51,010 bases of DNA from Bacteroidales bacterium UBA1181 (lineage in GTDB: Bacteria > Bacteroidota > Bacteroidia > Bacteroidales > Paludibacteraceae). Shown piece by piece: positions 35,768 through 44,781 of this stretch. A program made the position numbers and the translations under genes. The notes below the pieces were generated by a model. The model did no database searches and was not told the origin of the DNA. It was given only the letters and a program-made list of their open reading frames with translations. How positions within the stretch are numbered: the stretch's first letter is position 1; the number at the start of each line of letters is the position of its first letter. The DNA is taken from NCBI GenBank assembly GCA_002310215.1, contig DBYR01000004.1, forward strand, positions 66,438 through 117,447, read 5' to 3'.

Positions 35768-35842
35768 TGGTCCCACTAGGATTCGAACCTAGGACCCTCT
35801 GCTTGTAAGGCAGATGCTCTAAACCAACTGAGCTATAGGACC
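35768..35842 (-). tRNA. tRNA-Val(UAC), copy 2
   Basis: Same 75-nt sequence and cloverleaf as the neighbouring copies, anticodon TAC in loop CTTACAA. Separated by 76-77 bp spacers that are themselves similar (GGAGCGCTCTCCGCATCACCC in both), indicating tandem duplication of a unit of about 151 bp. Confidence 0.95.
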
Positions 35843-35918
35843 AAAAATCTTTTCCGATGACATCATGGCGTTAAAAACTTCCGGAGCGCTCTCCGCATCA
35901 CCCAATGTCTGTTTGTCG

Positions 35919-35993
35919 TGGTCCCACTAGGATTCGAACCTAGGACCCTCTGCTTGTAAGGCAGATGCTCTAAACCAACTGAGCTATAGGACC
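35919..35993 (-). tRNA. tRNA-Val(UAC), copy 1 (promoter-proximal)
   Basis: Identical 75-nt tRNA with anticodon TAC. It is the first of the three in the direction of transcription, downstream of the promoter at 36043-36073. Confidence 0.95.
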
Positions 35994-36042
35994 ATTATAT
36001 AGAACTACATCATATGTCTTCTCGCTTTCTCTAAAAGCGTTG

Positions 36043-36073
36043 CAAAAGTAGTGCTATTTTCGTAACATCCAAA
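36043..36073 (-). promoter_or_regulatory. promoter of the tRNA-Val cluster
   Basis: On the minus strand TTTG (36070-36073), 19 bp, then TACTTTTG (36043-36050), an exact TAnnTTTG match. The -33 element lies within one arm of an 11-bp inverted repeat. Confidence 0.7.
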
Positions 36074-36118
36074 GGAAACGACGTATTTTTTTTCAATAAA
36101 ATGCGTTTTTGGATGTTA
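36063..36118. repeat. 11-bp perfect inverted repeat next to tRNA promoter
   Basis: TAACATCCAAA (36063-36073) and TTTGGATGTTA (36108-36118) are exact inverted copies, 34 bp apart. One arm covers the -33 element of the tRNA promoter. It could be an operator or a hairpin; nothing here identifies a mobile element. Confidence 0.6.
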
Positions 36119-36223
36119 GGAAAGAAAATAGGGTTGACGCTCATAATGTTAGCCCGTCGAGTGGAATCATGTGTGGTCTCGAAAAAATCCATGTGATTCC
36201 ATACCCTATGTGAAAAAAAGAAG

Positions 36224-36231
36224 TAATTTTG
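36224..36231 (+). promoter_or_regulatory. -7 promoter element (C10 peptidase)
   Basis: TAATTTTG fits TAnnTTTG, 34 bp before the start codon. Confidence 0.6.
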
Positions 36232-36265
36232 CAATATAATTTAAGTTTAATTAATTTTTTGCGAC

Positions 36266-38083
36266 ATGAAGTTTGGAAAAATTGCTTTTATCTTTACTCT
36301 ATCTGTCATCACACCTGTAGGATTAACAGCGTCTTTTGTATCCGAGGAGTTCACGTGCAAAATCGCAGACAACTTTTTCTCACAAAAAGGGGTAGCCAAA
36401 GGATTCATCTCATCAACGGTCAACTGCCAATCAGGCAATCGGACCGTGGCTTACGTCCACAACTTCAGCCAAGGAGGTTGGGTCATGGTTGCGGCGGACG
36501 ATGCGATTGAGCCTATTGTAGCTTACAATTATGACAACACCTACGCATTGGACACGACGGATGACATACAGGCCTCTATCTTCAAGGGGCTGAGTGATCG
36601 CATTGAGCATCTAAGCAAATCGTCCACCCAGAAGTCCGAGAAATGGAGCATCCTATCCAAGAAGCCATACCCTAGTAATACGTTGAGAGTAGCGAGTTCC
36701 ACCGTTTCATACAGAAACCTGTTGGTAAACGATAAAAGGGCAGCGATATTATGGAATCAATCAACCTTTTACAATTCGCTCTGTCCTGTCATCGACGGAA
36801 AACATTGCTTGACGGGATGTGTCCCGACAGCCGCAGGCATGATCATGTATATGTGGCAATGGCCAGAAAGGTACCCTCGGGAAGATGTTGACGGCGATGT
36901 GGCGATAGAATGGGACAAGATGGAAGGCAAACTGACGGACGAAAACCAACATGTCGCATTATTATTAGCGTCAATAGGCAAACATACGGAAGTCGAATAT
37001 GGAGTGGACAGCACATTTGGGAATATAAGCAAAGTGGAACAGACGCTCCGCGACTACGGATATTTAACAATAATGGAGGATCCATATGTGAGCAGTGCCG
37101 AAAAGGCCGAGGCTGCTCAAGAAGAACTGGTGACGTTGATACGTTCCGAAATCAAACAGGGTAGACCCGTATTGTTCTCCGGAAGTTCTGCAAGGACCCC
37201 CTCTGGGCACGCTTTTGTTGTCTGTGGAATAGACGATGAACATGAAGAATATTTCTACTGCAACCTGGGATGGGGTGGACGCAACAATGCGTTTTACAAT
37301 TTCTCTGACAGGGGGAATGAATACCTTCCTTATCTGGAAAAGTTCAGATTCATACACCACATAATGCCTATACATTCGTCAAATGACAAACCCGTCATCA
37401 GCAATGCCACAAGCAAGACGGGGCCAAATGGTTTCTTCGAGGCAGAAGTGTCCAATGCGCAATCGTATGTTTTCATGGCGATTAAAGAATTTGAAGTCAT
37501 GGATACCCTCATAATCAACGGAAATATGTATGTTAACGAGGTCAAACGTCCCAAAATCATCCTCAGAAAATTCGGTATTGTAGACGAGAGCCCTTCCTCC
37601 ATAAGGATCGATTGCGGTTCCGATTTAATCGATGATGCGACCCTTTACTGCTTCGTGGCATACGACAAAAACGGGCAATATACCCATAAGCAATGTTTTT
37701 TTGACGGAACCGAATGTGAAATTGAGGAACCCGACGAATGGGGCTTCTCGGCTGGCAGCATTTGCCAAGAGACATTGGCGCAGGACTGGAGCTACTACGA
37801 ACTTGACATAAAAAGTGAGCGTACCTCCGTCGCTCTTCGAAAAGAGGTTGGAGGGAATAAGTTCTCCATATATTCAAATGCCGAAAACAACGAGTTTTGC
37901 GTCGTCTCGGAGGAAAAGGATTACGACATCTCCATCCTAGACATGACCGGAAAAAACATCGCAAACTTCAGATCCCTCAACGGTAACAAAATTTTCAAAC
38001 TGGAACATACCGTGCCAGGAATTTACAATGTGATCATAAGCTGGAACGGGAAACAGCAGACACATAGAATTGTGAAAAAATAA
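36266..38083 (+). CDS. C10-family (streptopain-like) cysteine peptidase with T9SS tail
   Basis: 605 residues. Signal peptide, then an inhibitory prodomain (about 25-150, with WVMVAADDAIEPIVAY), then the papain-like catalytic domain: nucleophile Cys185 in TGCVPTAAGMIMY, His315 in SGHAFVVCGI, and LGWGG that carries the conserved Trp. This matches SpeB/PrtT-type C10 peptidases. The C-terminal ISILDMTGKNIANFRSLNGN, then PGIYNVII, then IVKK, is a T9SS type A sorting domain. It is therefore most likely a secreted or surface protease made as a zymogen. Two extra features are Cys182, three residues before the nucleophile, and a long beta-rich region between catalytic domain and tail. Monocistronic with a strong terminator. 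Confidence 0.9.
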   Translation: MKFGKIAFIFTLSVITPVGLTASFVSEEFTCKIADNFFSQKGVAKGFISSTVNCQSGNRTVAYVHNFSQGGWVMVAADDAIEPIVAYNYDNTYALDTTDDIQASIFKGLSDRIEHLSKSSTQKSEKWSILSKKPYPSNTLRVASSTVSYRNLLVNDKRAAILWNQSTFYNSLCPVIDGKHCLTGCVPTAAGMIMYMWQWPERYPREDVDGDVAIEWDKMEGKLTDENQHVALLLASIGKHTEVEYGVDSTFGNISKVEQTLRDYGYLTIMEDPYVSSAEKAEAAQEELVTLIRSEIKQGRPVLFSGSSARTPSGHAFVVCGIDDEHEEYFYCNLGWGGRNNAFYNFSDRGNEYLPYLEKFRFIHHIMPIHSSNDKPVISNATSKTGPNGFFEAEVSNAQSYVFMAIKEFEVMDTLIINGNMYVNEVKRPKIILRKFGIVDESPSSIRIDCGSDLIDDATLYCFVAYDKNGQYTHKQCFFDGTECEIEEPDEWGFSAGSICQETLAQDWSYYELDIKSERTSVALRKEVGGNKFSIYSNAENNEFCVVSEEKDYDISILDMTGKNIANFRSLNGNKIFKLEHTVPGIYNVIISWNGKQQTHRIVKK

Positions 38084-38103
38084 GTTGTCCGACCCGACAA
38101 GCA

Positions 38104-38148
38104 AAAAAGCATCTGCAATGTCCATCAGGAGCATTGCGGATGCTTTTT
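38104..38148 (+). terminator. terminator after the C10 peptidase
   Basis: GCATC-T-GCAATG pairs with CATTGC-G-GATGC, flanked by A and T runs. The symmetry makes it possibly bidirectional. Confidence 0.85.
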
Positions 38149-38223
38149 CCTTCCGTCAAAACAGACAACAGACAGCCTGTATTTTAATCGTTTTATCTCC
38201 CCAAAATCTAACGAGGAAGGAAT

Positions 38224-39501
38224 TTATACGATTTCCGCCACCACATAGGTGCTGCCGCCTACATAGACCACATCCTCATCGTCGGCATCGTCCAATGCGG
38301 CTTGGTACGCCTCAGGGACGCTAGGGTAGGTATTGCCCTTCAACCCTTTCTGCTCGGCGAGTTCCTTCAGCTTCGTCTCCGGCATCGCCCGTTTGCTGTT
38401 TGCCTTCGTGAAATAATAGACCGCTTGCTTAGGCAATAGCTCCAACACGTGGCTCACGTCTTTGTCGCCTACCATGCCGAAGACGATGCGTAAGGTCTTG
38501 TATGGCATGCTCTCCAATTGTTGGACGACATATTGGATCCCTCCCACGTTATGGCCCGTGTCGCACACCACATAAGGGGTCTCCTTCAGCTGTTGCCAGC
38601 GTCCCATGAGGTGAGTCTGGTCTAACGTGTGCTCAATGCCGTGGCGCATAACTTCACGAGGAATATGGTAGCCTAAATGCCGCAACTCCTTCACGGCGCA
38701 TAGGACAGTCGCCATGTTCTTCCGCTGGTAGATGCCTAGCAGAGGCGTGCGTACCAATTCCTCCCCGATACGGAGCAATTGGTACGGTTGCTTGTACGAA
38801 GCCTCCATGCCGATGAACTCGCAATCCTCCTGAGGTGCGAAGCAAATACGGGTGTTCACCTCCTCCGCCTTGCGTTGGAACACCTCCTTGACGGAACCTT
38901 CCGCTTCACCGATCACGACTGGGATGCCCTGCTTGATGATGCCCGCCTTCTCCGCTGCGATCTGCTCCAGCGTGTCACCCAGCAGGTTCATGTGGTCCAT
39001 GCTGATATTGGTGATGACGCACAAGTCTGGCGTGATGATGTTCGTGCTATCCAGCCGTCCGCCCAAACCGACCTCGATCACGGCCACGTCCACCTGCTCC
39101 TGCCTGAAATAATCGAAGGCGATGGCCACGTTCACCTCGAAGAAAGAGGGGCAAACCTTCTCGATCAAGGCACGGTGCGCCTCCACGAACTCCACGACGA
39201 ACTGTTCCGGCACCATCTCTCCGTTCACCCGTATGCGCTCCCGGAAGTCACGCAAATGGGGCGAGGTGAAGAGTCCGACCTTATAGCCAGCCGATTGCAG
39301 GATGGAAGCTAAGGTGTGGGAAACAGAGCCCTTTCCGTTCGTTCCTCCGACGTGGATCGTGCGGAAGGATTCGTGCGGATGCCCGAAATAGGCGTCTATC
39401 GTCTCCATACTCTCTATGCCTGGCTTGTATCCGGACGTGCCAACAGTCTGAAAACTTGGCATGCGGCTGAATATGTATTCAATTGTCTCTGCGTATGTCA
39501 T
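38224..39501 (-). CDS. folC: folylpolyglutamate synthase / dihydrofolate synthase
   Basis: About 425 residues. ATP-binding HVGGTNGKGSVSH, then GLFTSPHLRDFRERIRVNG, VAIEVGLGGRLDSTN and the folate-binding loop region follow Mur-ligase-type FolC order; the C-terminal CDTGHNVGG aligns with the second domain. It adds glutamate to dihydropteroate and folates. The open frame extends 32 codons upstream, overlapping the divergent phoH promoter, so the ATG at 39501 (MTYAETIEY) is preferred. Confidence 0.95.
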   Translation of the reverse strand: MTYAETIEYIFSRMPSFQTVGTSGYKPGIESMETIDAYFGHPHESFRTIHVGGTNGKGSVSHTLASILQSAGYKVGLFTSPHLRDFRERIRVNGEMVPEQFVVEFVEAHRALIEKVCPSFFEVNVAIAFDYFRQEQVDVAVIEVGLGGRLDSTNIITPDLCVITNISMDHMNLLGDTLEQIAAEKAGIIKQGIPVVIGEAEGSVKEVFQRKAEEVNTRICFAPQEDCEFIGMEASYKQPYQLLRIGEELVRTPLLGIYQRKNMATVLCAVKELRHLGYHIPREVMRHGIEHTLDQTHLMGRWQQLKETPYVVCDTGHNVGGIQYVVQQLESMPYKTLRIVFGMVGDKDVSHVLELLPKQAVYYFTKANSKRAMPETKLKELAEQKGLKGNTYPSVPEAYQAALDDADDEDVVYVGGSTYVVAEIV

Positions 39502-39517
39502 TTTTAGTCCAATATGC

Positions 39518-39547
39518 TTTGTTTTTTCAAAATAATCACTAACTTTA
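39518..39547 (+). promoter_or_regulatory. phoH promoter
   Basis: TTTG (39518-39521), 18 bp, then TAACTTTA (39540-39547), one mismatch from TAnnTTTG. Confidence 0.5.
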
Positions 39548-39606
39548 CCACTACGAAGGTAAGGATTATTTCCTTCATAAAAAATTTCTTTAAACACTTA
39601 AATTGT

Positions 39607-40941
39607 ATGACCATGGGCGCTAAGAAAAATTTCGTATTGGATACCAACGTTATCCTTCACGATTACAAGTGTATTTACAACTTTCAGGACAATGATATTT
39701 TTTTACCGATCGTTGTTTTAGAAGAGTTGGACAAATTCAAGAAAGGAAATGACCAAATAAACTTTAACGCGCGTGAGTTCGTACGCGAGTTAGACTCCAT
39801 AAGCGGAAGCAAGGACATTTTTCAGAAAGGCGTAAGCTTAGGTGCAGGGTTAGGTAAGCTCTTCATCGTGACGAACTCCGATTATCCGGAGAAGATTGCG
39901 AAGGCCTTTTCGGAGAAAATTCCGGATCACAAGATTCTTGCGGTGGTGGATGTGGTTGCCACTAAATTTCCAAAGACGAAGACCATCCTCGTGTCTAAAG
40001 ATGTGAACCTTCGCATGAAGGCGAGGTCCCTTGGCATGGAGGCTGAGGACTATAGCACGGACAAGGTGACCAACATCGACGTGTTCGACAAGGCACAAAC
40101 CGTGTTCGAGAATGTGGACGCAGACAAGATAGACTTGCTCTACGCTTCTCCGACAGGACTTCCGATCGAAGAATTCAAACTGGATGCGGAGGTCGGAGCC
40201 AACGAGTGTTTCATCATGAAGAGCACCCGTTCGACCGTGATGGCACGCTACAACGCCAATACTAAATTGGTGGAGAAGGTGAAGAAGGAGAAGGCTTTCG
40301 GCATCGAAGGAAGAAATGCGGAACAGTCCTTCGCCCTGAACGCATTGCTGGATGACGACATCAAACTGGTGGCCATCACAGGAAGGGCCGGAACGGGTAA
40401 GACCTTGCTGGCCTTGGCTGCGGCGCTGCAACAGCATGAGAAGTACAAACAAATCCTCTTGGCGCGTCCGATCGTGGCGATGTCCAACAAGGACTTGGGC
40501 TTCCTTCCTGGCGACGAGAAGCAGAAGGTCGCTCCTTACATGCAACCTCTGTTCGATAACCTGAACGTCATCAAGCACCAGTTCGGTCCAAGCAGCAAGG
40601 AACTGAAGCTCTTGGACGACATGCAGAAGAGCGAGCAACTGATCATCGAGGCGTTGGCCTTCATCCGTGGTAGGAGCTTGAGCAACACCTACTTCATCGC
40701 CGACGAGGCGCAGAACCTGACCCCACATGAGGTGAAGACCATCATCACGAGGGCAGGAGAGGGCTGTAAGATGGTGTTCTGCGGTGACGTGCAGCAGATC
40801 GATACCCCATACTTGGATATGCAGTCCAACGGACTCGTCTACATGATCGACAAGATGCGCGGACAGAACATTTTCGCCCATGTGAACCTGATCAAGGGCG
40901 AAAGAAGTTACCTATCCGAATTGGCAAGTACATTATTATAA
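39607..40941 (+). CDS. PIN domain plus PhoH-like ATPase
   Basis: About 445 residues. The N-terminal PIN nuclease domain starts FVLDTNVILHD (conserved Asp), with VLEELDKFK. The C-terminal PhoH domain has Walker A TGRAGTGKTLLALA (about residues 258-270), a Walker B FIADEAQNLTPHE, and GDVQQID. PIN-PhoH fusions (also called PhoH2/YlaK-like) couple an RNA-cleaving PIN domain to an ATPase, probably in RNA processing. The frame is open upstream to 39514; ATGs at 39607 and 39613 start at the fold. I chose 39607, though 39613 (MGAKKN) is equally possible. Confidence 0.9.
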   Translation: MTMGAKKNFVLDTNVILHDYKCIYNFQDNDIFLPIVVLEELDKFKKGNDQINFNAREFVRELDSISGSKDIFQKGVSLGAGLGKLFIVTNSDYPEKIAKAFSEKIPDHKILAVVDVVATKFPKTKTILVSKDVNLRMKARSLGMEAEDYSTDKVTNIDVFDKAQTVFENVDADKIDLLYASPTGLPIEEFKLDAEVGANECFIMKSTRSTVMARYNANTKLVEKVKKEKAFGIEGRNAEQSFALNALLDDDIKLVAITGRAGTGKTLLALAAALQQHEKYKQILLARPIVAMSNKDLGFLPGDEKQKVAPYMQPLFDNLNVIKHQFGPSSKELKLLDDMQKSEQLIIEALAFIRGRSLSNTYFIADEAQNLTPHEVKTIITRAGEGCKMVFCGDVQQIDTPYLDMQSNGLVYMIDKMRGQNIFAHVNLIKGERSYLSELASTLL

Positions 40942-40966
40942 AACAGCAAGTTACAAATAAAATCTC

Positions 40967-41004
40967 GGAGGACTGTTCAAATAAATTGGGCAGTCCTTCT
41001 TTAT
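40967..41004 (+). terminator. terminator after phoH
   Basis: AGGACTG (40969-40975) pairs with CAGTCCT (40991-40997), followed by a T-rich run. Confidence 0.8.
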
Positions 41005-41123
41005 TATCCCCCATGGGGAATTTTTCCTTGTTCTACCCACACAAATGTAAGAGTCGTATCCTTCATATCAGAAAAAACACTAAACTTTTCGCCCATATAT
41101 CCACGGGACTCAAAAAAAATACA

Positions 41124-41131
41124 TATCTTTG
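41124..41131 (+). promoter_or_regulatory. -7 promoter element (oadGAB operon)
   Basis: TATCTTTG fits TAnnTTTG, 38 bp before oadG. No clear -33 element. Confidence 0.6.
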
Positions 41132-41169
41132 GGGGATATTTATTGCTAATTTTAAATGGTAAGGATACG

Positions 41170-41430
41170 ATGGATAATTTTTTCATGGCCCTGCAATTAA
41201 TGGGCATTGGGTTGGCGACGGTATTCTCCGTTTTATTACTCATTATTTTCTTAGGAAATATGTTAATCAAGTTGATTAACAAGTATGCGCCGGAAGAAGA
41301 GGCGCATAAATCGAATGCTTTTTCAGCAGCACCTAATCCAGTGGATGCCAACGTGGCACAAGCCATCAGCATGGCAATCAGTAAGATCACGAATGGGAAA
41401 TCAAAGGCTGACAAAATCGAAAGAATTTAA
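41170..41430 (+). CDS. oadG: sodium-pump decarboxylase gamma subunit (OadG family)
   Basis: 86 residues: one N-terminal transmembrane helix (GIGLATVFSVLLLIIFLGNM) followed by a hydrophilic tail, the standard OadG layout. It anchors the alpha subunit to the beta subunit. AAGGAT lies just before the ATG at 41170; an upstream in-frame ATG at 41143 is unlikely. First gene of oadG-oadA-oadB, 20 bp before oadA. Confidence 0.85.
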   Translation: MDNFFMALQLMGIGLATVFSVLLLIIFLGNMLIKLINKYAPEEEAHKSNAFSAAPNPVDANVAQAISMAISKITNGKSKADKIERI

Positions 41431-41450
41431 GAGAAAAACAATCTAATAAA

Positions 41451-43289
41451 ATGGCTAAAGAAGTTAAATTCAGTCTCGTATTCAGAGACATGTGGCAGGC
41501 TGCAGGCAAATATGTGCCGCGCGTCGACCAATTGATGAAAGTAGCGCCCGTAATCGTGAAAATGGGCTGCTTCGACAGAGTAGAAACAAATGGTGGTGGA
41601 TTTGAGCAAGTGAATCTCCTTTACGGAGAAAATCCGAACAATGCAGTTCGTCAGTGGACGAAGCCTTTCCATGAGGCTGGCATTCAAACCCACATGTTGG
41701 ACCGCGCCTTGAATGGTCTTCGTATGAGTCCGGTTCCTGCAGATGTCCGCAAACTCTTCTACGTGGTTAAGAAGAAACAAGGTACTGATATCACCCGTAC
41801 GTTCTGTGGTTTGAACGATACCCGTAACATTATCCCTTCCATCAAATATGCACACGATGGTGGCATGATTTCTCAATGTTGTCTTTGCATCACCTATTCT
41901 CCAATCCATACCGTGGAGTATTACACGAAAATGGCCAAGGAGTTGATCGATGCCGGATGTGACGAGATCTGTTTGAAGGATATGGCTGGTATTGGCCGTC
42001 CTGCTTTCTTAGGCGAGTTGACCAAAAACATAAAAGCGATCAAGGATATTACCATCCAATACCATAGCCACGCTGGTCCTGGCTTCAACATGGCTTCCAT
42101 CTTGGAGGTCTGCAAGGCTGGTTGCGACTATGTGGACGTTGGTATGGAACCTCTATCTTGGGGTACTGGTCACGCTGACGTGATCGCAGTACAGGCCATG
42201 TTGAAGGACGCCGGCTTCAAGGTGAAGGAGATCAACATGGAGGCTTACATGGAGGCTCGTACCTTGATTAAGGAGATGATGGATGATTTCTTGGGCTACT
42301 ATATTCCTCCTCGTAACCGTATGATGAACTCCTTGTTGATCGGTCCTGGATTGCCTGGCGGTATGATGGGTTCCTTGATGACTGACTTGGAGACTAACCT
42401 CGAGTCCATTAACAAATGGAAGGAGAAGAACGGAAAGCCTAAGATGAGCCAAGACGAACTGTTGATCAAGTTGTTCGACGAGGTGAAATATGTATGGCCT
42501 ATGATGGGTTACCCTTGCTTGGTGACTCCGTTCTCCCAATATGTGAAGAACATGGCGTTGATGAACGTTATGCAGATGGAGAAGGGCAAGGAGCGTTGGT
42601 CTATGATCGCCGACGATATTTGGGATATGATGTTGGGTAAGTCCGGTAACTTGCCTGGTCCGTTGTCACCTGAGTTGGTGGCTAAGGCGAAGGAGCAAGG
42701 CCGCGAGTTCCATACAGAGGATCCTCAAAGCAACTATCCTGACGCTTTGGACACCTTCCGCGAGGAGATGAAGAAAGAGGGTTGGGACTTCGGTCAGGAC
42801 GACGAGGAGTTGTTCGAGTTGGCTATGCACCCACAACAGTACAGGGCTTACAAGTCTGGTAAGGCTAAGGCTGACTTCTTGGCTGACCTTGAGGAGCGTA
42901 AGGCGAAGAGAGCCGCTTGCAAGGGCGGTGTTGAATTGCCTCAAACCGTAACCGTTGAGGTGAATGGTGTTAAGTACAACGTCACGATCGGTGCGAATGA
43001 TGGTTCAGCCGCTCCTGCGGCAGCGACGGGTGCGGCAGTGGCTGCGGCTTCTGGTGAAGGAACCGAATTGACCTCTCCATTGGAGGGTAAGTTCTACTTG
43101 GTGAAGAACTCGGGTGACACACCGGTTAAGGTGGGTGACACCGTGAAGAAGGGCCAAGTGGTTTGCTACGTAGAGGCGATGAAGACGTTCAACGCTATCG
43201 CAGCTGAGTGTGACGGCGTCATCACGCAGATTTGCTTGACGAGTGGTTCTTCTGTATCAGAAGATGATGTTTTGATGAGAATTAAATAA
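41451..43289 (+). CDS. oadA: biotin-dependent carboxyltransferase/decarboxylase alpha subunit
   Basis: 612 residues. N-terminal carboxyltransferase TIM barrel (FRDMWQ, then LKDMAG with the conserved Lys), a conserved C-terminal half, an Ala-rich linker (AAPAAATGAAVAAAS), and a biotinyl domain with EAMKTF (biotinylated Lys578). The whole makes the alpha subunit of an oxaloacetate-type sodium-pumping decarboxylase. The catalytic loop reads HSHAGPG (205-211) where most relatives have HxHxTxG, so the catalytic Thr position is Gly; the substrate may not be oxaloacetate. Codons are those of a highly expressed gene. Located between oadG and oadB. Confidence 0.88.
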   Translation: MAKEVKFSLVFRDMWQAAGKYVPRVDQLMKVAPVIVKMGCFDRVETNGGGFEQVNLLYGENPNNAVRQWTKPFHEAGIQTHMLDRALNGLRMSPVPADVRKLFYVVKKKQGTDITRTFCGLNDTRNIIPSIKYAHDGGMISQCCLCITYSPIHTVEYYTKMAKELIDAGCDEICLKDMAGIGRPAFLGELTKNIKAIKDITIQYHSHAGPGFNMASILEVCKAGCDYVDVGMEPLSWGTGHADVIAVQAMLKDAGFKVKEINMEAYMEARTLIKEMMDDFLGYYIPPRNRMMNSLLIGPGLPGGMMGSLMTDLETNLESINKWKEKNGKPKMSQDELLIKLFDEVKYVWPMMGYPCLVTPFSQYVKNMALMNVMQMEKGKERWSMIADDIWDMMLGKSGNLPGPLSPELVAKAKEQGREFHTEDPQSNYPDALDTFREEMKKEGWDFGQDDEELFELAMHPQQYRAYKSGKAKADFLADLEERKAKRAACKGGVELPQTVTVEVNGVKYNVTIGANDGSAAPAAATGAAVAAASGEGTELTSPLEGKFYLVKNSGDTPVKVGDTVKKGQVVCYVEAMKTFNAIAAECDGVITQICLTSGSSVSEDDVLMRIK

Positions 43290-43297
43290 CAGGAATC

Positions 43298-44695
43298 ATG
43301 GGAGAAATATTAGAAAAAATATATGGCATGACGGCGATCGGCAACTTTGTTGACAATCCCTCATACCTCATAATGATTCTTTTGGCCTTCTTTCTGCTCT
43401 ATTTGGGTATCAAGAAGGAGTATGAACCGTTGTTGCTTGTTCCAATCGCTTTCGGTGTGCTGATCGCCAACTTCCCTGGAGGTGGCATGGGTGTGCTGGC
43501 TGTGAATGGTGTGGGTGAGATTTTCCGTATCTCGAATGAATTCCTGAACAATGGATTGGATAGTGGGTTCCAGGTCCTCTCTTTCGCGGAGGGTACTGAG
43601 GAAGCTAAGGAAGGTTTCGTCCAACTTGGAAAACTGTGGTATAATCCAGCCTTGGAAGGCAATGCGATACTTCAGGACGCTAATTTGTTGAACCATATTG
43701 AGGTGTATGATATCTGGCAAATGCCTTTGCATGACATCGCTCATGAGTTCGGTATCATGAACTACATCTATTACGCATTGATCAAGTCAGGTCTTTTGCC
43801 TCCGATCATCTTCATGGGTGTGGGTGCGTTGACAGACTTCGGTCCGATGTTGCGTAACCTGAAGCTGGCTATCTTCGGCGCGGGTGCGCAATTCGGTATC
43901 TTCGCTGTGTTGTTGGTGGGAAGCCAATTCTTCACAATGAAAGAGGCTGGATCTTTGGCCATCATCGGTGGTGCGGATGGTCCGACCGCCATCTTCACGA
44001 CCTTGAAATTGGCTCCTCACATGTTGGGTCCAATCGCCATCGCGGCATATTCATACATGGCCTTGGTGCCTGTGATCATTCCGTTGGTAGTGAAATTGAC
44101 CTGCTCCGAGAAAGAGTTGAAGATCAACATGAAGGAGCAAGACAAGTTGTATCCTAACAAGCAGGAGTTCAAGAACATGCGTGTGTTGAAGATCCTCTTC
44201 CCAATCACGGTTACCACGATTGTGGCGATCATCGTTCCAGATGCGGTATCGTTGGTGGGTATGTTGATGTTCGGTAACTTGATCAAGGAGATTGGTAACA
44301 ACACTTCACGCTTGTTCAATGCGGCTTCCAATGGTATCATGAATGCGGCCACCATCTTCCTCGGTTTGTCTGTAGGTGCTACCATGACGGTTGAAGCCTT
44401 CTTGAACCTTAAGACAATCGGTATCGTTGCCGGTGGTTTCTGCGCATTCGGCTTCTCCATCTTCGGAGGTATCATGTTGGTGAAGATCATGAACCTCTTC
44501 TCGAAGAAGAAGATCAATCCATTGGTTGGTGCGACAGGCTTGAGCGCCGTTCCTATGGCTTCGCGCGTGGCTAATGACATCGCCTTGAAGTACGATTCCC
44601 GCAACCATGTGTTGAACTATTGCATGTCATCCAATGTGGCAGGTGTGATTGGTTCCGCTGTGGCTGCCGGTATCCTGATATCGTTCTTGGGCTAA
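43298..44695 (+). CDS. oadB: sodium ion-translocating decarboxylase beta subunit
   Basis: 465 residues, polytopic membrane protein of the OadB/MmdB/GcdB family. About nine or more hydrophobic segments, the sequence GGADGPTAIF in the ion-translocating core, and SNGIMNAATIFLG and VGATGLSAVPMASRVAN near the C-terminus. It carries out the decarboxylation of carboxybiotin coupled to Na+ export. Eight bases after oadA, last gene of the operon, followed by a terminator. Confidence 0.95.
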   Translation: MGEILEKIYGMTAIGNFVDNPSYLIMILLAFFLLYLGIKKEYEPLLLVPIAFGVLIANFPGGGMGVLAVNGVGEIFRISNEFLNNGLDSGFQVLSFAEGTEEAKEGFVQLGKLWYNPALEGNAILQDANLLNHIEVYDIWQMPLHDIAHEFGIMNYIYYALIKSGLLPPIIFMGVGALTDFGPMLRNLKLAIFGAGAQFGIFAVLLVGSQFFTMKEAGSLAIIGGADGPTAIFTTLKLAPHMLGPIAIAAYSYMALVPVIIPLVVKLTCSEKELKINMKEQDKLYPNKQEFKNMRVLKILFPITVTTIVAIIVPDAVSLVGMLMFGNLIKEIGNNTSRLFNAASNGIMNAATIFLGLSVGATMTVEAFLNLKTIGIVAGGFCAFGFSIFGGIMLVKIMNLFSKKKINPLVGATGLSAVPMASRVANDIALKYDSRNHVLNYCMSSNVAGVIGSAVAAGILISFLG

Positions 44696-44715
44696 ACGTT
44701 CGTTAATTATAGTTT

Positions 44716-44748
44716 AAATCCCCTGGTCTTAGGATCGGGGGATTTTTT
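44716..44748 (+). terminator. terminator after oadGAB
   Basis: AATCCCC and GGGGGATT form a stem followed by six T. Confidence 0.85.
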
Positions 44749-44781
44749 ATGGTTTATCCATCTTGAAAATTTAAAGTGTAA

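Noticed and set aside
35994..36265. Integrated element beside the tRNA cluster
   Set aside because: The inverted repeat is there, but I see no integrase, attachment-site duplication or phage gene.
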